A DNA stretch of 44,448 nt from Deltaproteobacteria bacterium (GCA_013813765.1 JACCRC010000561.1:1-44448), one strand, 5' to 3'; positions 17,290 to 26,824 are shown, counted from the stretch's first letter. Notes: generated from the sequence alone by a model not told the origin. Numbers and translations: made by a program.

Positions 17290-19833
17290 ATGAGATCGAC
17301 CAAGTGGCTGGCTGCGATGTTGTTCGCCGGGTGCACCGTCAGCACTCCTCCGCCGCAGTACGGGCAGCCCAGTCCGTATGCGCCGCAGCCGGCGTATCCG
17401 TCACAACCGCAGCCCCCGGGCGGGGATCCGTATCCCACGCAGCCGCAGCCGCAGCCGCAGCAGCCGCCGCCGGACCTGACCCAGCTCGGCTACGAGCCGT
17501 CGGCGGGACCGGTCTACGAGGACGTCAGCGTCACGCTCGAGGGCCAGTCGGTCCCCGACATCGAGGTGTTCTACGAGGAGCTGGCCCCGTACGGCTCCTG
17601 GTACGACGACAGGACCTACGGCTGGGTGTTCGCACCGTCGCAGGCGAACTATCAGCCGTACACGAACGGCTACTGGAAGCTCACCGACTTCGGCTGGACC
17701 TGGGTCTCGGCCGATCCGTTCGGTTGGGCGACCGATCACTACGGACGCTGGATCTGGCTGAATCGCTGGGTCTGGGCTCCGGATACGAAGTGGGGACCGG
17801 CGTGGGTGCAGTGGCGCGTCGGTGACGGCTGGGTCGGCTGGGCGCCGATGGGCTTCATCGAGGACACCTATGTCCCCGAGGAGCAGTGGCGGTTCGTTCC
17901 GGCGAGCCAGCTCACTGCGCGCGATCTGCGCCGGTGGTACGTGACCGCGAACTTCGGCGCGTACATGAAGGGCACGCAGCGGATCCATCGCTGGCACCGC
18001 TCGAACAAGGACATGTGGGTCGCCGGTCCGGATCTCGACTGGGTCCGCAAGAACCGGCTGCAGGCGAGGCGCGATCGGTTCGAGCTTCGCGAGGTCGGTC
18101 GCTACGACCAAGGTCAGATTCGCGACATGCGCGAGAAGCAGCGCGAGCGCAGGCGCGAGTACGAGGACCGCCGCCGTCGCGAGGAGCAAGTCCAGCGGCA
18201 GCGCGCGGAGCAGATGCGCCGCGAGGAGGAGGAGCGTCGCCGCGAGGCCGACCTCCACCGCAAGTGGGACGAGGAGCGCCGCCGCCGCGAGGCGGAGCAG
18301 AAGGGCCTCGAGGAGCGCCGCAAGCGCCTCGACGAGGAACAGCGCAAGGCCGCCGACGACGCGCAGCGCCGCCGCAACGAGGAGGAGCGCCGCCGGTTCG
18401 AGGAGGATCGCCGCAAGCTCGAGGAGCGCGAGAAGAAGGCGCGCGACGAGGAGAAGCGCCGTCGCGACGATGACCAGCGCGTGCGGCAGGAAGCGTTCCG
18501 CAAGCAGCAGGAGGCGCTCGAGAAGCGCAAGGCCGAGGATCGCCGCCGCCAGGAGGAGGAGGACCGTCGACGCGCCGAGGAGGCGAAGAAGCAGTTCGAC
18601 GCGGACAAGCGCCAGCGCGAGGAGCTCGACAAGAAGCGGGGCGAGGAAGACAAGCGCCGCCGCGACGAGGACGAGAAGCGTCGCGCCGACGAGGACCGTA
18701 AGCGCCTCGACGCGGATCAGCGCCGGATGGCGGACGAGCAGCGCAAGAGGCAGGAAGAGGACCGAAAGCGCGCCGAGGAAGAGCAGCGCCGCCGGCTGGA
18801 CGAACAGAACAACCGGACCGAGGCCGACAAGCGACGCCGCGCCGAGGAAGACAAGAAGCGCGCCGAGGACGACAAGCGGCGTCGCGACGACGACGAGAAG
18901 CGCCGCCGCGACGAGGATCGCAAGCGCCTCGACGAGGATCAGCGCAAGATGGCGGACGAGCAGCGCAAGCGGCAAGACGAAGACAAGAAGCGCGCCGACG
19001 AAGAGAAGCGCCGCAAGGATGAGGACGACAAGAAGCGCGCCGACCAGGACAAGCGCCGGTTCGACGAGGAGCAGAAGAAGCGCTCCGAAGAGGACCGCAA
19101 GCGCGCCGACGAAGACAAGCGCCGACGCGACGAGGACGACAAGAAGCGCGCCGAGGCCGAGCGGCGTCGCAACGAAGATGAGCAGAAGAAGCGCGCCGAC
19201 GAGGACAAGAAGCGCGCGGATGAGGACAACCGCAAGCGCGAGGACGAGCGCAAGCGGCTCGACGAGAACCAGCGCAAGCAGGCCGACGAGCAGCGCCGCC
19301 GCGAGCAGGAGGAGGTCCAGAAGCGCCGGCAGGAAGAGGACAAGAAGCGAGCCGAGGCCGATCAGCGCAAGCAGCAAGAAGAGCAGCGCAAGCGCGCCGA
19401 GGACGAGCAGCGCAAGCAGGCCGACGAGCAGCGCAAGCGCCAGGACGAGGACAAGAAGCGCGCCGAAGCGGATCAGCGCAAGCAGCAGGACGAGCAGCGC
19501 AAGCGCGCCGAAGAGGATCAGCGCAAGCAGCAGGACGAGGACAAGAAGCGCGCCGAGGCCGACAAGCGCCGCAACGAAGAGGAGCAGCGCAAGCGAGCCG
19601 ACGAGGACAAGAAGCGCGGCGAGGAAGAGCAGCGCAAGCGCCAGGACGAGGACAAGAAGCGCGCGGAGGCCGATCAGCGCAAGCAGCAGGAGGAGCAGCG
19701 CAAGCGAGCCGACGAGGACAAGAAGCGCGGCGAGGAAGAGGCGCGCCGTCGCGAGGACGAGAACCGCAAGCGGCAAGACGAAGATAAAAAGCGGCGCGAC
19801 GACGAGGACAAGAAGCGCCGCGAGCCGAAGTAG
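17290..19833 (+). CDS. Trp-rich (DUF6600-like) lipoprotein with giant charged helical tail
   Basis: The product has 847 residues from the ATG at 17290. Lipobox LFAGC (Cys15), a Pro/Gln/Tyr-rich linker to about 65, then a Trp-rich domain (about 92-255) with repeated YGxW...GW...W units (APYGSWYDDRTYGWVFAPS, GWTWVSADPFGWATDHYGRW) as in DUF6600 proteins. From about residue 280 to the end, some 565 residues are almost only Lys, Arg, Glu, Asp, Gln and Ala in repeats like DEDKKRAEADQRKQ, ending KRREPK. Such i/i+4 alternation predicts a long single alpha-helix or coiled coil; fully extended at 0.15 nm per residue it would reach about 85 nm. Membrane-anchored, possibly a periplasmic or surface ruler or tether (inference). 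Confidence 0.85.
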   Translation: MRSTKWLAAMLFAGCTVSTPPPQYGQPSPYAPQPAYPSQPQPPGGDPYPTQPQPQPQQPPPDLTQLGYEPSAGPVYEDVSVTLEGQSVPDIEVFYEELAPYGSWYDDRTYGWVFAPSQANYQPYTNGYWKLTDFGWTWVSADPFGWATDHYGRWIWLNRWVWAPDTKWGPAWVQWRVGDGWVGWAPMGFIEDTYVPEEQWRFVPASQLTARDLRRWYVTANFGAYMKGTQRIHRWHRSNKDMWVAGPDLDWVRKNRLQARRDRFELREVGRYDQGQIRDMREKQRERRREYEDRRRREEQVQRQRAEQMRREEEERRREADLHRKWDEERRRREAEQKGLEERRKRLDEEQRKAADDAQRRRNEEERRRFEEDRRKLEEREKKARDEEKRRRDDDQRVRQEAFRKQQEALEKRKAEDRRRQEEEDRRRAEEAKKQFDADKRQREELDKKRGEEDKRRRDEDEKRRADEDRKRLDADQRRMADEQRKRQEEDRKRAEEEQRRRLDEQNNRTEADKRRRAEEDKKRAEDDKRRRDDDEKRRRDEDRKRLDEDQRKMADEQRKRQDEDKKRADEEKRRKDEDDKKRADQDKRRFDEEQKKRSEEDRKRADEDKRRRDEDDKKRAEAERRRNEDEQKKRADEDKKRADEDNRKREDERKRLDENQRKQADEQRRREQEEVQKRRQEEDKKRAEADQRKQQEEQRKRAEDEQRKQADEQRKRQDEDKKRAEADQRKQQDEQRKRAEEDQRKQQDEDKKRAEADKRRNEEEQRKRADEDKKRGEEEQRKRQDEDKKRAEADQRKQQEEQRKRADEDKKRGEEEARRREDENRKRQDEDKKRRDDEDKKRREPK
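18160..19830 (+). repeat. In-gene degenerate repeat encoding the charged tail
   Basis: About 1.7 kb of imperfect tandem units of the kind GACGAGGACAAGAAGCGC with GCCGAGGCCGAT or CAGCGCAAGCAG, in frame with the lipoprotein. Copies around 19,360-19,720 are most alike, suggesting recent expansion. Long open frames on the other strands here are by-products of this bias. Confidence 0.85.
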
Positions 19834-19839
19834 CGGGCG

Positions 19840-19856
19840 GCGGGGTCAGACCCCGC
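19840..19856 (+). terminator. Hairpin after the Trp-rich lipoprotein gene
   Basis: A perfect 7-bp stem GCGGGGT / ACCCCGC with loop CAG lies 7 bases after the stop. Only a short pyrimidine run follows, so it could be a terminator or a 3'-protecting hairpin. Promoter signals for the OPT gene must lie in the next 70 bases. Confidence 0.55.
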
Positions 19857-19926
19857 TTCCGCACCTTGTCGCCCGCGACGGGTGCGACGGGCCGTCTCCC
19901 GTGGGGCCACGTGTTATGTCTCGGCC

Positions 19927-21867
19927 GTGAGCCACGAAGACCAGGATATCGAGGTCCCCAACGCCAAGCTCCTCAAGGATGAGCTGAAGGCGCTGGGCGG
20001 CGATGGCCCGCCGCCGCCCGGAGCGACCCTCCCGCTCGAGCCGCCGCCAACGCGCGGCGACATCACGTGGCAGGTGCTGCTCGCCGGCCTGCTGGTCGCG
20101 GTGCTGATGGGCCTGTCGTACCCGTACATGGTGCTGAAGCTCGGCTTCGGACCCAACGTGTCCGTCGTCGCCGCGTTCTTCGGCTTCCTGTTCCTTCGCC
20201 TGATCGACATCGTGCTGCGCGGTAAGCACTTCAACCGCTGGCAGAACAACCTCGCCGAGGCGGCGGGAACGAGCGCCGCGCAGACCGCGTTCATGTGCGT
20301 GCTGCTCGGGGCGTTCGACATCCTTCGCTACAACACCGGCGGCAAGTTCTCGATGGAGCTCACGCCGTTCACGTCGTTCATCTGGCTGACGTGCGCGTGC
20401 ACGCTCGGCGTGCTGCTCGCGGTGCCGCTGCGCCGCCACTTCATCGTCGACGAGAAGCTGCCGTATGTCGATGGCCTCTCGACCGCCGAGACGATCACCG
20501 TCATGGATCCTCCGCTGACGGCCTCCCCCGAGGTCAAGGCCAACGCGTTCAAGGCGTTCTACGCGGTGATGACGGGCGTGTTGCTGTCGGGCCTCATCAT
20601 GCTGTTCCGCGAGGACGCCCAGGTCTTCCACACGATCCCCGAGGGCTGGAGCCCGAAGACGGTCTTGACCGGCGAGACGATGGTCAACGGCGCCGCGGTC
20701 GCCACGACGCTCACGTTCGCGAACTACGCCGTCGGCGCGCAGTACAGCTTGCTCTCGGTCGGGTCCGGCATGCTGGTCGGGCTCCGGATCAACATCAGCA
20801 TGATCATCGGCGGCACGCTCGCCTGGATCGTCGCTCCATACTTCCTTCTGAAGTACGGCGTCGAGCTCGGACGCAACGCGAACCACGAGGCCGTGTTCAC
20901 CGGCACGCCGACGCGCACGAACATCCTGTTCTGGGTGATGTGGCCGGCCACCGGCATGCTGGTCGCCGGCGGTCTGACGGCGCTGGCGCTGCGCTGGCGC
21001 CTGCTGATCTCGACGTTCAAGAGCCTGCGCGGCGCGAAGATCGGCTCTGGCGAGATGTCGCTGAACGTGGTCGTCCCGGGCATTGCCGTCGCCGCGATCG
21101 CGCTGGTGATCGTGCAGTACCAGTACCTCGGCATGCCGATCTGGATGACGTTGGTCGCGATGGTCCTGTCGATCCCGCTGATGCTGGTCGGGTTGCGGGT
21201 GCTCGGCGAGACGAACTGGGGACCGATCAGCGCGCTCTCGAACATGATGCAGGGCCTGTTCGCCGCGGTCGCGCCGGGCAACGTCGTCGCGAACATGGTC
21301 GCCAGCGGCACCACGGGCACGATCGCCACGTCGTCCGAGGCGATCATGCAGGACTACAAGTGCGGTCACGTGATCGGCACGAAGCCACGGAACCTGACGA
21401 TCATGCAGCTGCTCGCGGTGCCAGTCGGCGCGGCGTGCGTGTCGCTGATCTATCCGCAGCTCGTCGCGACGTGGGGCATCACCGGCGACGACGCGAAGCT
21501 GACCTCCCCGATCTCGAACAAGTGGTCCGGCTTCGCGCAGATCCTCGAGGACGGCGTGAGTGCGCTGCCGACGTCCGCGCTCTACGCCCTGATCATCTTC
21601 TCCATCCTCGGCGTGATCTTCACGGTCCTCGAGTCGAACAAGAAGCTCAAGAAGTGGGTGCCGTCGCCCACGGGTATCGGCATCGGCATCCTGGTGCCGT
21701 TCTCCGTCATCTTCACGATGTTCCTCGGCGGCATCGTCGGCTGGATCTGGGAGAAGCAGAACAAGAAGAGCGCGGACCTCTACATGGTCCCGCTCGGCTC
21801 GGGCTTCATCGCCGGTGAGGCGCTCGTCGCCGTGGTGCTCGCGATCTACTTCGCCGCGGCGGCCTGA
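19927..21867 (+). CDS. OPT-family oligopeptide transporter
   Basis: The product has 646 residues when started at the GTG at 19927 (MSHEDQDIEVPNAKLL); earlier in-frame GTG codons exist. About 14-16 transmembrane segments, a hydrophilic N-terminus of about 50 residues, and OPT features: GLSYPYMVLKLGFGPN, NNLAEAAGTSAAQTAFM, LPYVDGLSTAETI, GSGMLVGLRINISMIIGG and the GATGTIATSSEAIMQDYK-like block. Members import peptides or metal-siderophore complexes by proton symport; substrate here is unknown. Monocistronic; 4 bases separate its stop from the convergent lipoprotein stop. Confidence 0.92.
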   Translation: MSHEDQDIEVPNAKLLKDELKALGGDGPPPPGATLPLEPPPTRGDITWQVLLAGLLVAVLMGLSYPYMVLKLGFGPNVSVVAAFFGFLFLRLIDIVLRGKHFNRWQNNLAEAAGTSAAQTAFMCVLLGAFDILRYNTGGKFSMELTPFTSFIWLTCACTLGVLLAVPLRRHFIVDEKLPYVDGLSTAETITVMDPPLTASPEVKANAFKAFYAVMTGVLLSGLIMLFREDAQVFHTIPEGWSPKTVLTGETMVNGAAVATTLTFANYAVGAQYSLLSVGSGMLVGLRINISMIIGGTLAWIVAPYFLLKYGVELGRNANHEAVFTGTPTRTNILFWVMWPATGMLVAGGLTALALRWRLLISTFKSLRGAKIGSGEMSLNVVVPGIAVAAIALVIVQYQYLGMPIWMTLVAMVLSIPLMLVGLRVLGETNWGPISALSNMMQGLFAAVAPGNVVANMVASGTTGTIATSSEAIMQDYKCGHVIGTKPRNLTIMQLLAVPVGAACVSLIYPQLVATWGITGDDAKLTSPISNKWSGFAQILEDGVSALPTSALYALIIFSILGVIFTVLESNKKLKKWVPSPTGIGIGILVPFSVIFTMFLGGIVGWIWEKQNKKSADLYMVPLGSGFIAGEALVAVVLAIYFAAAA

Positions 21868-21871
21868 GCCG

Positions 21872-23437
21872 CTACTTCTTCGGCAGCGCGGCCTGGGCGT
21901 GCACGATGCGGGTGACGATCTTGCCTTGCTCGTCGAACGGCTGTGCCCACACGGCATGCAGCACGCGCCGCTTCGCATCGATCACCAGCGCGGCTGCTTC
22001 GCCGAGCGAGCGAGCCGTGCCGTGCTCGGCGGTGAACGCGGCGAACGGCTGATCGTTGATCGCGCCTTGCTGCGTGCACTTCACCGCACCGGGCGTGCAG
22101 GTCGCGCGCGCGAACCGGCCACCGTCCCGGTTGTCGTACCAGGCGACGTGCAGCGTGCCCGTCGTCGCATCGAGCGCGAGCGTGGGCACCATGTGGATCG
22201 CGCAGCCAGGCAGGTCATCGCCGATGCGCGTGCGCTTCCATGTCTTGCCGTTGTCCTTCGTCGCCGCGATGACGAGGTCCCACACCGCATCGCGGCCGCC
22301 GCGCACGTACACGGTGTAGATCCACTTGCGCTTCGTATCGACGGCGACGCCGGGGCTCGCCACGTAGAACGGCAGCATCTCGTCACGGCCGCTGACTCTC
22401 TGCGCCTTCGCGAACGATGCGCCGCGGTCCGCAGAAACCGTGTAGAGGATTCGGTGATCCGCGGAGCCGAAGCCGGGCAGGCTGGTCGCGGGATCGAGCG
22501 CGATGATGTGGAGCCGCCCATCCGCACCGACGGTGGCGCTGCCGTGATGACCTACGAGCGCGGTGAGGCCGGTGCGGAACGAGTTGCCCTCGTCGAACGA
22601 GGTCGCGACGCGGATGCCACCGCTCGCCGCATACAGCACGTAGATGCGGTCGGCGCCGATCGCGAGCATCGGACGGTCGAGGCACGCCGGTTCGCGATCC
22701 GTGCAGTCCGCCGCATCCACGCGATCCGGACCGGTCCACGTCTTTCCGCTGTCACGAGAACGCGCGAGCGAGATCTGACGATGGTGACCCTCGGACTCGA
22801 CCCACACCGCGTAGAGGATCCCCTTCGCGTCGCGCGCGAGCCGCACCTGTGGTCGCCCCCCGGAATACGAGCTCCACTCCGCGACGATGTTTCCACTGTC
22901 GGTGATGATCGCGCTCGGCGCGTTCTGCGCGAGCCCGGGTGTCGTCGGGTTCGTGAGTGCAGCGGTTGCACCGAATGCCTTGTCGCGCGCGAGCCCGGCT
23001 GCAGCGGGGCACTGCTTCGGAACGATCACCGCGCTGTTCGGGATCAGACACGCGCGCCACTGACCATCGCAGACGTAGCCTTCGGCGGTGCGACAGTCGG
23101 CGTCGCGCGCGCACCCGCGTAGACACTGCTCCCCCGACCGTGCTGTGGCGACACAGACACCGTCGGGGCAAACCGCCCCGCCGAGACCACATGGCGAGGC
23201 GCAGTAACCGCCGGGAGCCTGCGTACACGACAGCTCCGCGGCGCACGCCTGCGCAGGCTCGCGACATGCTTCACCTCGCGCCGCGAGCAGTGGCAATGAC
23301 GCATCCACCGGCAATCCCGCATCGACGCGAGGACGCGGTGGCCAGGAGATCTGCGGCGGTGTCGCCGGTGCGCCACCGGAGCATCCGAGCAGCGCCGTGA
23401 ATAGGAGGGTCAGCCGCACCGTCCCAAAGGAACGCAC
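21872..23437 (-). CDS. Asp-box (BNR/sialidase-like) lipoprotein
   Basis: The product has 521 residues if started at the GTG at 23437 (RSFGTVRLTLLFTALLGC); the GTG at 23419 is an alternative. After the lipobox comes a Cys-rich segment (roughly 50-135; CREPAQACAAELSC, CASPCGLGGAVCPDGVC), then a beta-propeller with about four Asp-box motifs: SRDSGKTW, SFDEGNSF, SADRGASF and TKDNGKTW. This fold includes sialidases and non-catalytic surface proteins; I see no clear catalytic Arg triad, so enzyme activity is uncertain. Probably outer-surface exposed. Confidence 0.8.
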   Translation of the reverse strand: MRSFGTVRLTLLFTALLGCSGGAPATPPQISWPPRPRVDAGLPVDASLPLLAARGEACREPAQACAAELSCTQAPGGYCASPCGLGGAVCPDGVCVATARSGEQCLRGCARDADCRTAEGYVCDGQWRACLIPNSAVIVPKQCPAAAGLARDKAFGATAALTNPTTPGLAQNAPSAIITDSGNIVAEWSSYSGGRPQVRLARDAKGILYAVWVESEGHHRQISLARSRDSGKTWTGPDRVDAADCTDREPACLDRPMLAIGADRIYVLYAASGGIRVATSFDEGNSFRTGLTALVGHHGSATVGADGRLHIIALDPATSLPGFGSADHRILYTVSADRGASFAKAQRVSGRDEMLPFYVASPGVAVDTKRKWIYTVYVRGGRDAVWDLVIAATKDNGKTWKRTRIGDDLPGCAIHMVPTLALDATTGTLHVAWYDNRDGGRFARATCTPGAVKCTQQGAINDQPFAAFTAEHGTARSLGEAAALVIDAKRRVLHAVWAQPFDEQGKIVTRIVHAQAALPKK

Positions 23438-23490
23438 GAGACCCGGCCTGCTGACAACAGGTCCGCTTTCCCTCGCGCTATCTTCCACAC

Positions 23491-24375
23491 ATGAAATTAG
23501 CTTCGACGTCCATCGTGATTCTCGGAGCGCTGACCGCCACCGCTGCGGCTCAGCCGAAGAAGGCGCCGGCTCCAACCGCCACGCTCCCCGTCGTGGGCGA
23601 CACGCTCACCACGAACGGCGGACCAACGTGGGCCAAGCGCGACTGGCTCTACGACGTGCCGTCCGACAAGGATGCCGCCGGCAAGGTGGTCATCCACTGG
23701 TTCTGCGCGCCGAAGGTGAAGACGTGCAGCGACGACCTCGCGCGCATCGTCACGATGAAGGAGAACGGACGCGTCTACATCGTCGCCCACATCAACGGCA
23801 ACAAGGGCCAGGCGAAGAAGCTCGATCCGATCCGCGAGAGCGAAGGCGTGGGGCAGGGCTCCGTCGCGTTTGGCAAGGGCGCGACCGCGCTCATGAAGCA
23901 GATGGGCATCACCGGCCCGGCCTCGGTTGTTGTCGATCTCGAGGGCAAGGTCGCGCTCGTCACCACGAGCGCTGCACCGGCCGACCTCGACGCCCGCGAC
24001 AAGAAGGTCGCGGAGCTGATCGCCGCGATCAAGGAGTACAAGCTGACGAACAGCGAGTCGCCGAAGGACGTGAAGGCGGGCGACAAGTTCACGTTCACGA
24101 TGTCCGTGAACCTCGCGAAGTGGCTGACCTACGCGAAGAAGACGCCGATGAGCTTCAAGCTCACCGCACCGCCGGACTTCAAGTGCGACGCGAAGGAGCT
24201 GAAGGGCGACCAGCTCAAGGTCGAGAACAACATCCTCACCGCTTCGGTCAGCTGCACGGCCCCGAAGGGCATCTACGAGGCGCGTGGCGAGCTGAACTTT
24301 GGCTACGACACGCCGAGCAACGCTTCCGGCCTCGGCACCGAGGGCGCGAAGTGGAAGTTCGAAGTGAAGCCCTAG
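23491..24375 (+). CDS. Exported thioredoxin-fold-like protein
   Basis: The product has 294 residues. A signal peptide (MKLASTSIVILGALTATAAAQ) leads to a domain reading VVIHWFCAPKVKTCSDDLARI, MGITGPASVVVDLEGKVALV, which follows the TlpA/thioredoxin order. The cysteines are spaced C-x6-C rather than CxxC, so normal disulfide redox chemistry is doubtful. The final 100 residues form a beta-rich domain of unknown type with two more cysteines. Periplasmic location is predicted. It converges with the next gene through a shared CTAG stop. Confidence 0.7.
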   Translation: MKLASTSIVILGALTATAAAQPKKAPAPTATLPVVGDTLTTNGGPTWAKRDWLYDVPSDKDAAGKVVIHWFCAPKVKTCSDDLARIVTMKENGRVYIVAHINGNKGQAKKLDPIRESEGVGQGSVAFGKGATALMKQMGITGPASVVVDLEGKVALVTTSAAPADLDARDKKVAELIAAIKEYKLTNSESPKDVKAGDKFTFTMSVNLAKWLTYAKKTPMSFKLTAPPDFKCDAKELKGDQLKVENNILTASVSCTAPKGIYEARGELNFGYDTPSNASGLGTEGAKWKFEVKP

Positions 24376-24869
24376 CGCTGTTCGCCGAGCCGGTGCATCA
24401 AGATCTGCGGTAGATCGCGCAGCTTCGCGCCGGGACCGAGGATGATCTCGAGCGTGCGACTGAGCCGCTCCCCCGCCTTGTTGAGGAGCTCGATCGCCTC
24501 GGGGCTGTCGTTGATCGCCTCGTCGAAGGCCTGCCAGTCCGCGGGACACGCGGCCTCGAGCATCCGGTCACGCGCCACGCGGGCGCGTTCGTCGTGCGCC
24601 TCGTCATCGCGGATGCGCTCGATCAGCGCGACCGTGTCGACGAGGTTCTTCGCGATGTCGCCGCCGTGCTTGACCATGTACCTGCCGAGCGACTTCACGC
24701 CGGCGACCGGCTTCTCGGCACCTTTGCGCGCGATGTCGCACAGGTCCTCGAACTGGCCGGCGAGCCTCTGATCAGGCGCCGGCTGGTTGAGGCAGCCACC
24801 GGTCGTCTTCACCGCGAACACCACACCACCGGCGACGAGCGCCGTCGTGATCCATCCCTTGGCCTTCAT
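24372..24869 (-). CDS. Hypothetical small membrane-anchored protein
   Basis: The product has 165 residues. One N-terminal hydrophobic segment (WITTALVAGGVVFAVKTTGGC) may be an anchor or lipoprotein signal; the rest is helical and acidic, with FEDLCDIARKGAEKP and IERIRDDEAHDERARV. No family recognised. Its ATG overlaps the stop of the MFS gene (ATGA), so the two are translationally coupled. Confidence 0.7.
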   Translation of the reverse strand: MKAKGWITTALVAGGVVFAVKTTGGCLNQPAPDQRLAGQFEDLCDIARKGAEKPVAGVKSLGRYMVKHGGDIAKNLVDTVALIERIRDDEAHDERARVARDRMLEAACPADWQAFDEAINDSPEAIELLNKAGERLSRTLEIILGPGAKLRDLPQILMHRLGEQR

Positions 24870-26134
24870 GCCTTGGAATGTAGCTCGGCCTTCGGCAGCG
24901 TGGGGGATGCAGCGACTGACGAGACACGCCCGACGATCAGACAGACGACGAGCCCGATCAGGGACACTCCCGCCGCGACCAGCGGCCATGCATCGAGCCA
25001 GCCCTCGTTGATGAGGAAACCGCCCGTCGGCGGCGCCATCATCATCGCGAGCGAGCTCAGCGACCCGGAGATGCCGATGGCCACGCCTTGCTCGTGTTTT
25101 CCGACCGACTGCGTGATCCGGCTCGTGAGCACGGGCCTCAGCACGCCGTTGCCGAACGAGCTCAAGATCGTGATGCCGATCAGCCACGTCCAGTCGGCCG
25201 CCGGTACGAAGATGAACAGCGCGTACGCGAAGATGAGCGCGATGAAGCCGGTGGTGCACAGCTTGTACTCGCCGTACTTCTTGACCAGCCTACCGATCAG
25301 CCCCCCTTGCCAGATGATGCCGGCGAGCCCGGCGAACGCGAACAGGAAGCCCACCTCGCGCGCGGTCCAAGGGTGAGCCGGATCGCCGGTGATGAACCTG
25401 CGCTCCGCGAACAGCGCGAAGCCCGAGATGAACAGCGAGAACGCGAACGTGTAGAGATAGAACTGCACGTACAGCCCGCGCAGGCCCGGGCGCCGCATGT
25501 ACTCCGCGTAGGTCTCGACATCGAATGCTCCGGGCCGCTTGCCGCCGGGGCCGACGGGCCCCGTGTCCTCGACCTGCTTCTTCTTCAGCGGCTCCGGAGG
25601 AAGCATGAAGTGCGTCGCGAGGATCGAGCATGCGCTCAAGCCCGCCGCGACGATGAACGGCAGGTGCATACCGTACTGCCCCAGCCAGCCGCCGAGCGCG
25701 GGGCCGAACATGAAGCCGATGCCAAACGCGATGCCGATGAAGCCGAACGACTTCGCTCGATTCTCCGGCGTCGTGTGATCCGTGATGTATGCCTGCGCGA
25801 TCGACAGGTTGCCGGCGGTGAGCCCGTCGAGGATGCGGCCCAAGAACACCATCCACAGCGCCTCGGAGGTTCCAAGGATGATGAAGCCTAGGCAGGTACC
25901 CGCCTGACTGATCATCAACAGCGGCTTGCGGCCATAGGTGTCGGAGAGCTTGCCGATGATCGGGGTCGAGATCAGCGCGCAGACCGCGTAGCAGCTGACG
26001 ATCAGCGTCGCGGTGAGCGGCGAGGCTCCGAAGCGCTCCGCGTACAGCGAAAGCAACGGGATCACGATCGTGAACCCGAGCACGTCGACGAGAACGATCA
26101 GGAAGATCGGGAGAAGCGCAGAACGCTGGCTCAC
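24866..26134 (-). CDS. MFS transporter, TetA-like drug/H+ antiporter
   Basis: The product has 422 residues and 12 predicted membrane helices with a central loop of about 40 residues (PPEPLKKKQVEDTGPVG...). MFS motif A is clear between helices 2 and 3 (GKLSDTYGRKPLL), and helix 1 (FLIVLVDVLGFTIVIPLL) is typical of the TCR/TetA group. It would export a small molecule with proton counterflow; substrate unknown. No TetR gene is adjacent, and no resistance phenotype can be claimed from sequence. Confidence 0.9.
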   Translation of the reverse strand: MSQRSALLPIFLIVLVDVLGFTIVIPLLSLYAERFGASPLTATLIVSCYAVCALISTPIIGKLSDTYGRKPLLMISQAGTCLGFIILGTSEALWMVFLGRILDGLTAGNLSIAQAYITDHTTPENRAKSFGFIGIAFGIGFMFGPALGGWLGQYGMHLPFIVAAGLSACSILATHFMLPPEPLKKKQVEDTGPVGPGGKRPGAFDVETYAEYMRRPGLRGLYVQFYLYTFAFSLFISGFALFAERRFITGDPAHPWTAREVGFLFAFAGLAGIIWQGGLIGRLVKKYGEYKLCTTGFIALIFAYALFIFVPAADWTWLIGITILSSFGNGVLRPVLTSRITQSVGKHEQGVAIGISGSLSSLAMMMAPPTGGFLINEGWLDAWPLVAAGVSLIGLVVCLIVGRVSSVAASPTLPKAELHSKA

Positions 26135-26168
26135 TGCGCCTGCAGGATCACCCCGCCACCGTCGGCAA

Positions 26169-26762
26169 TCAATCGACCTTCCACACGAAGTCGAGGTGAT
26201 AGTTGTAGTCCGCGACGTCCCACGACGGATGCGTCACGTCGAGCTTGACCTGACGCACGTTGCCACCACGTCCTGCGCACACCAGTCCGCGACGCTCGAT
26301 CACGCGAAACACCTTCTCCTCGGGCTGTGTGATCGACATCCCGATGTACTGCGTCGCCGACACGCCCTCGATGGACGCCACCTGGCGCATGCCGGTGAAC
26401 TGGTAGTCGTAGACGCTGACCACCTCGTTCTCGATCACGCCGCGCGTCTCGGTACCGTTGATCTCGAACGTCGGCTTGTACTGGTCCAGCGGCTCGTCGT
26501 GCGCGCTGTCGGTACGGAGCACGAGGTCCACGCAGGTCTCCTGCGCGTCGATCTTCGCGAGCGTCGCCTCGTCGAGGATCGCGTCGTGGCGGATCGCGCC
26601 GGGGGTCTTCTCCATGTGCGACCCGCCCGGTGCCGCACCGCGCGTAGCGAGGTAGCCCGAGATCCGGGCGTACTTGCTGCCCACCTGATCGCGGCGGAGC
26701 GAGGTGCTGACGGAGTGAGCGGCGCACGCGGCGCAGAGGACGAGACCGAGGGCGAGGCGCAT
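26169..26762 (-). CDS. Hypothetical lipoprotein
   Basis: The product has 197 residues. A short lipoprotein signal (MRLALGLVLCAAC) is followed by a soluble beta-rich domain with two later cysteines (ETCVDLVLR, GLVCAGRGGN) and a C-terminal WDVADYNYHLDFVWKVD. No family recognised. It is upstream of the MFS gene on the same strand, separated by 34 bases; co-transcription is possible. Confidence 0.7.
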   Translation of the reverse strand: MRLALGLVLCAACAAHSVSTSLRRDQVGSKYARISGYLATRGAAPGGSHMEKTPGAIRHDAILDEATLAKIDAQETCVDLVLRTDSAHDEPLDQYKPTFEINGTETRGVIENEVVSVYDYQFTGMRQVASIEGVSATQYIGMSITQPEEKVFRVIERRGLVCAGRGGNVRQVKLDVTHPSWDVADYNYHLDFVWKVD

Positions 26763-26824
26763 GGGGCCTTGTCGTGACGCGGGCCGCGGATGGAGTCAAG
26801 CGTAAGCGTGTTAGCCTGGAGGGG

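Noticed and set aside
17401-19776. Long antisense frame (about 790 residues, Leu/Ala-rich) opposite the charged-tail gene
   Set aside because: It is the mirror of Lys/Glu/Arg codons; the sense gene has a signal peptide and a domain.
24866-26134. Naming the MFS gene tetA or claiming tetracycline resistance
   Set aside because: Motif A and helix 1 place it in the group, but specificity is not readable and no TetR partner exists.
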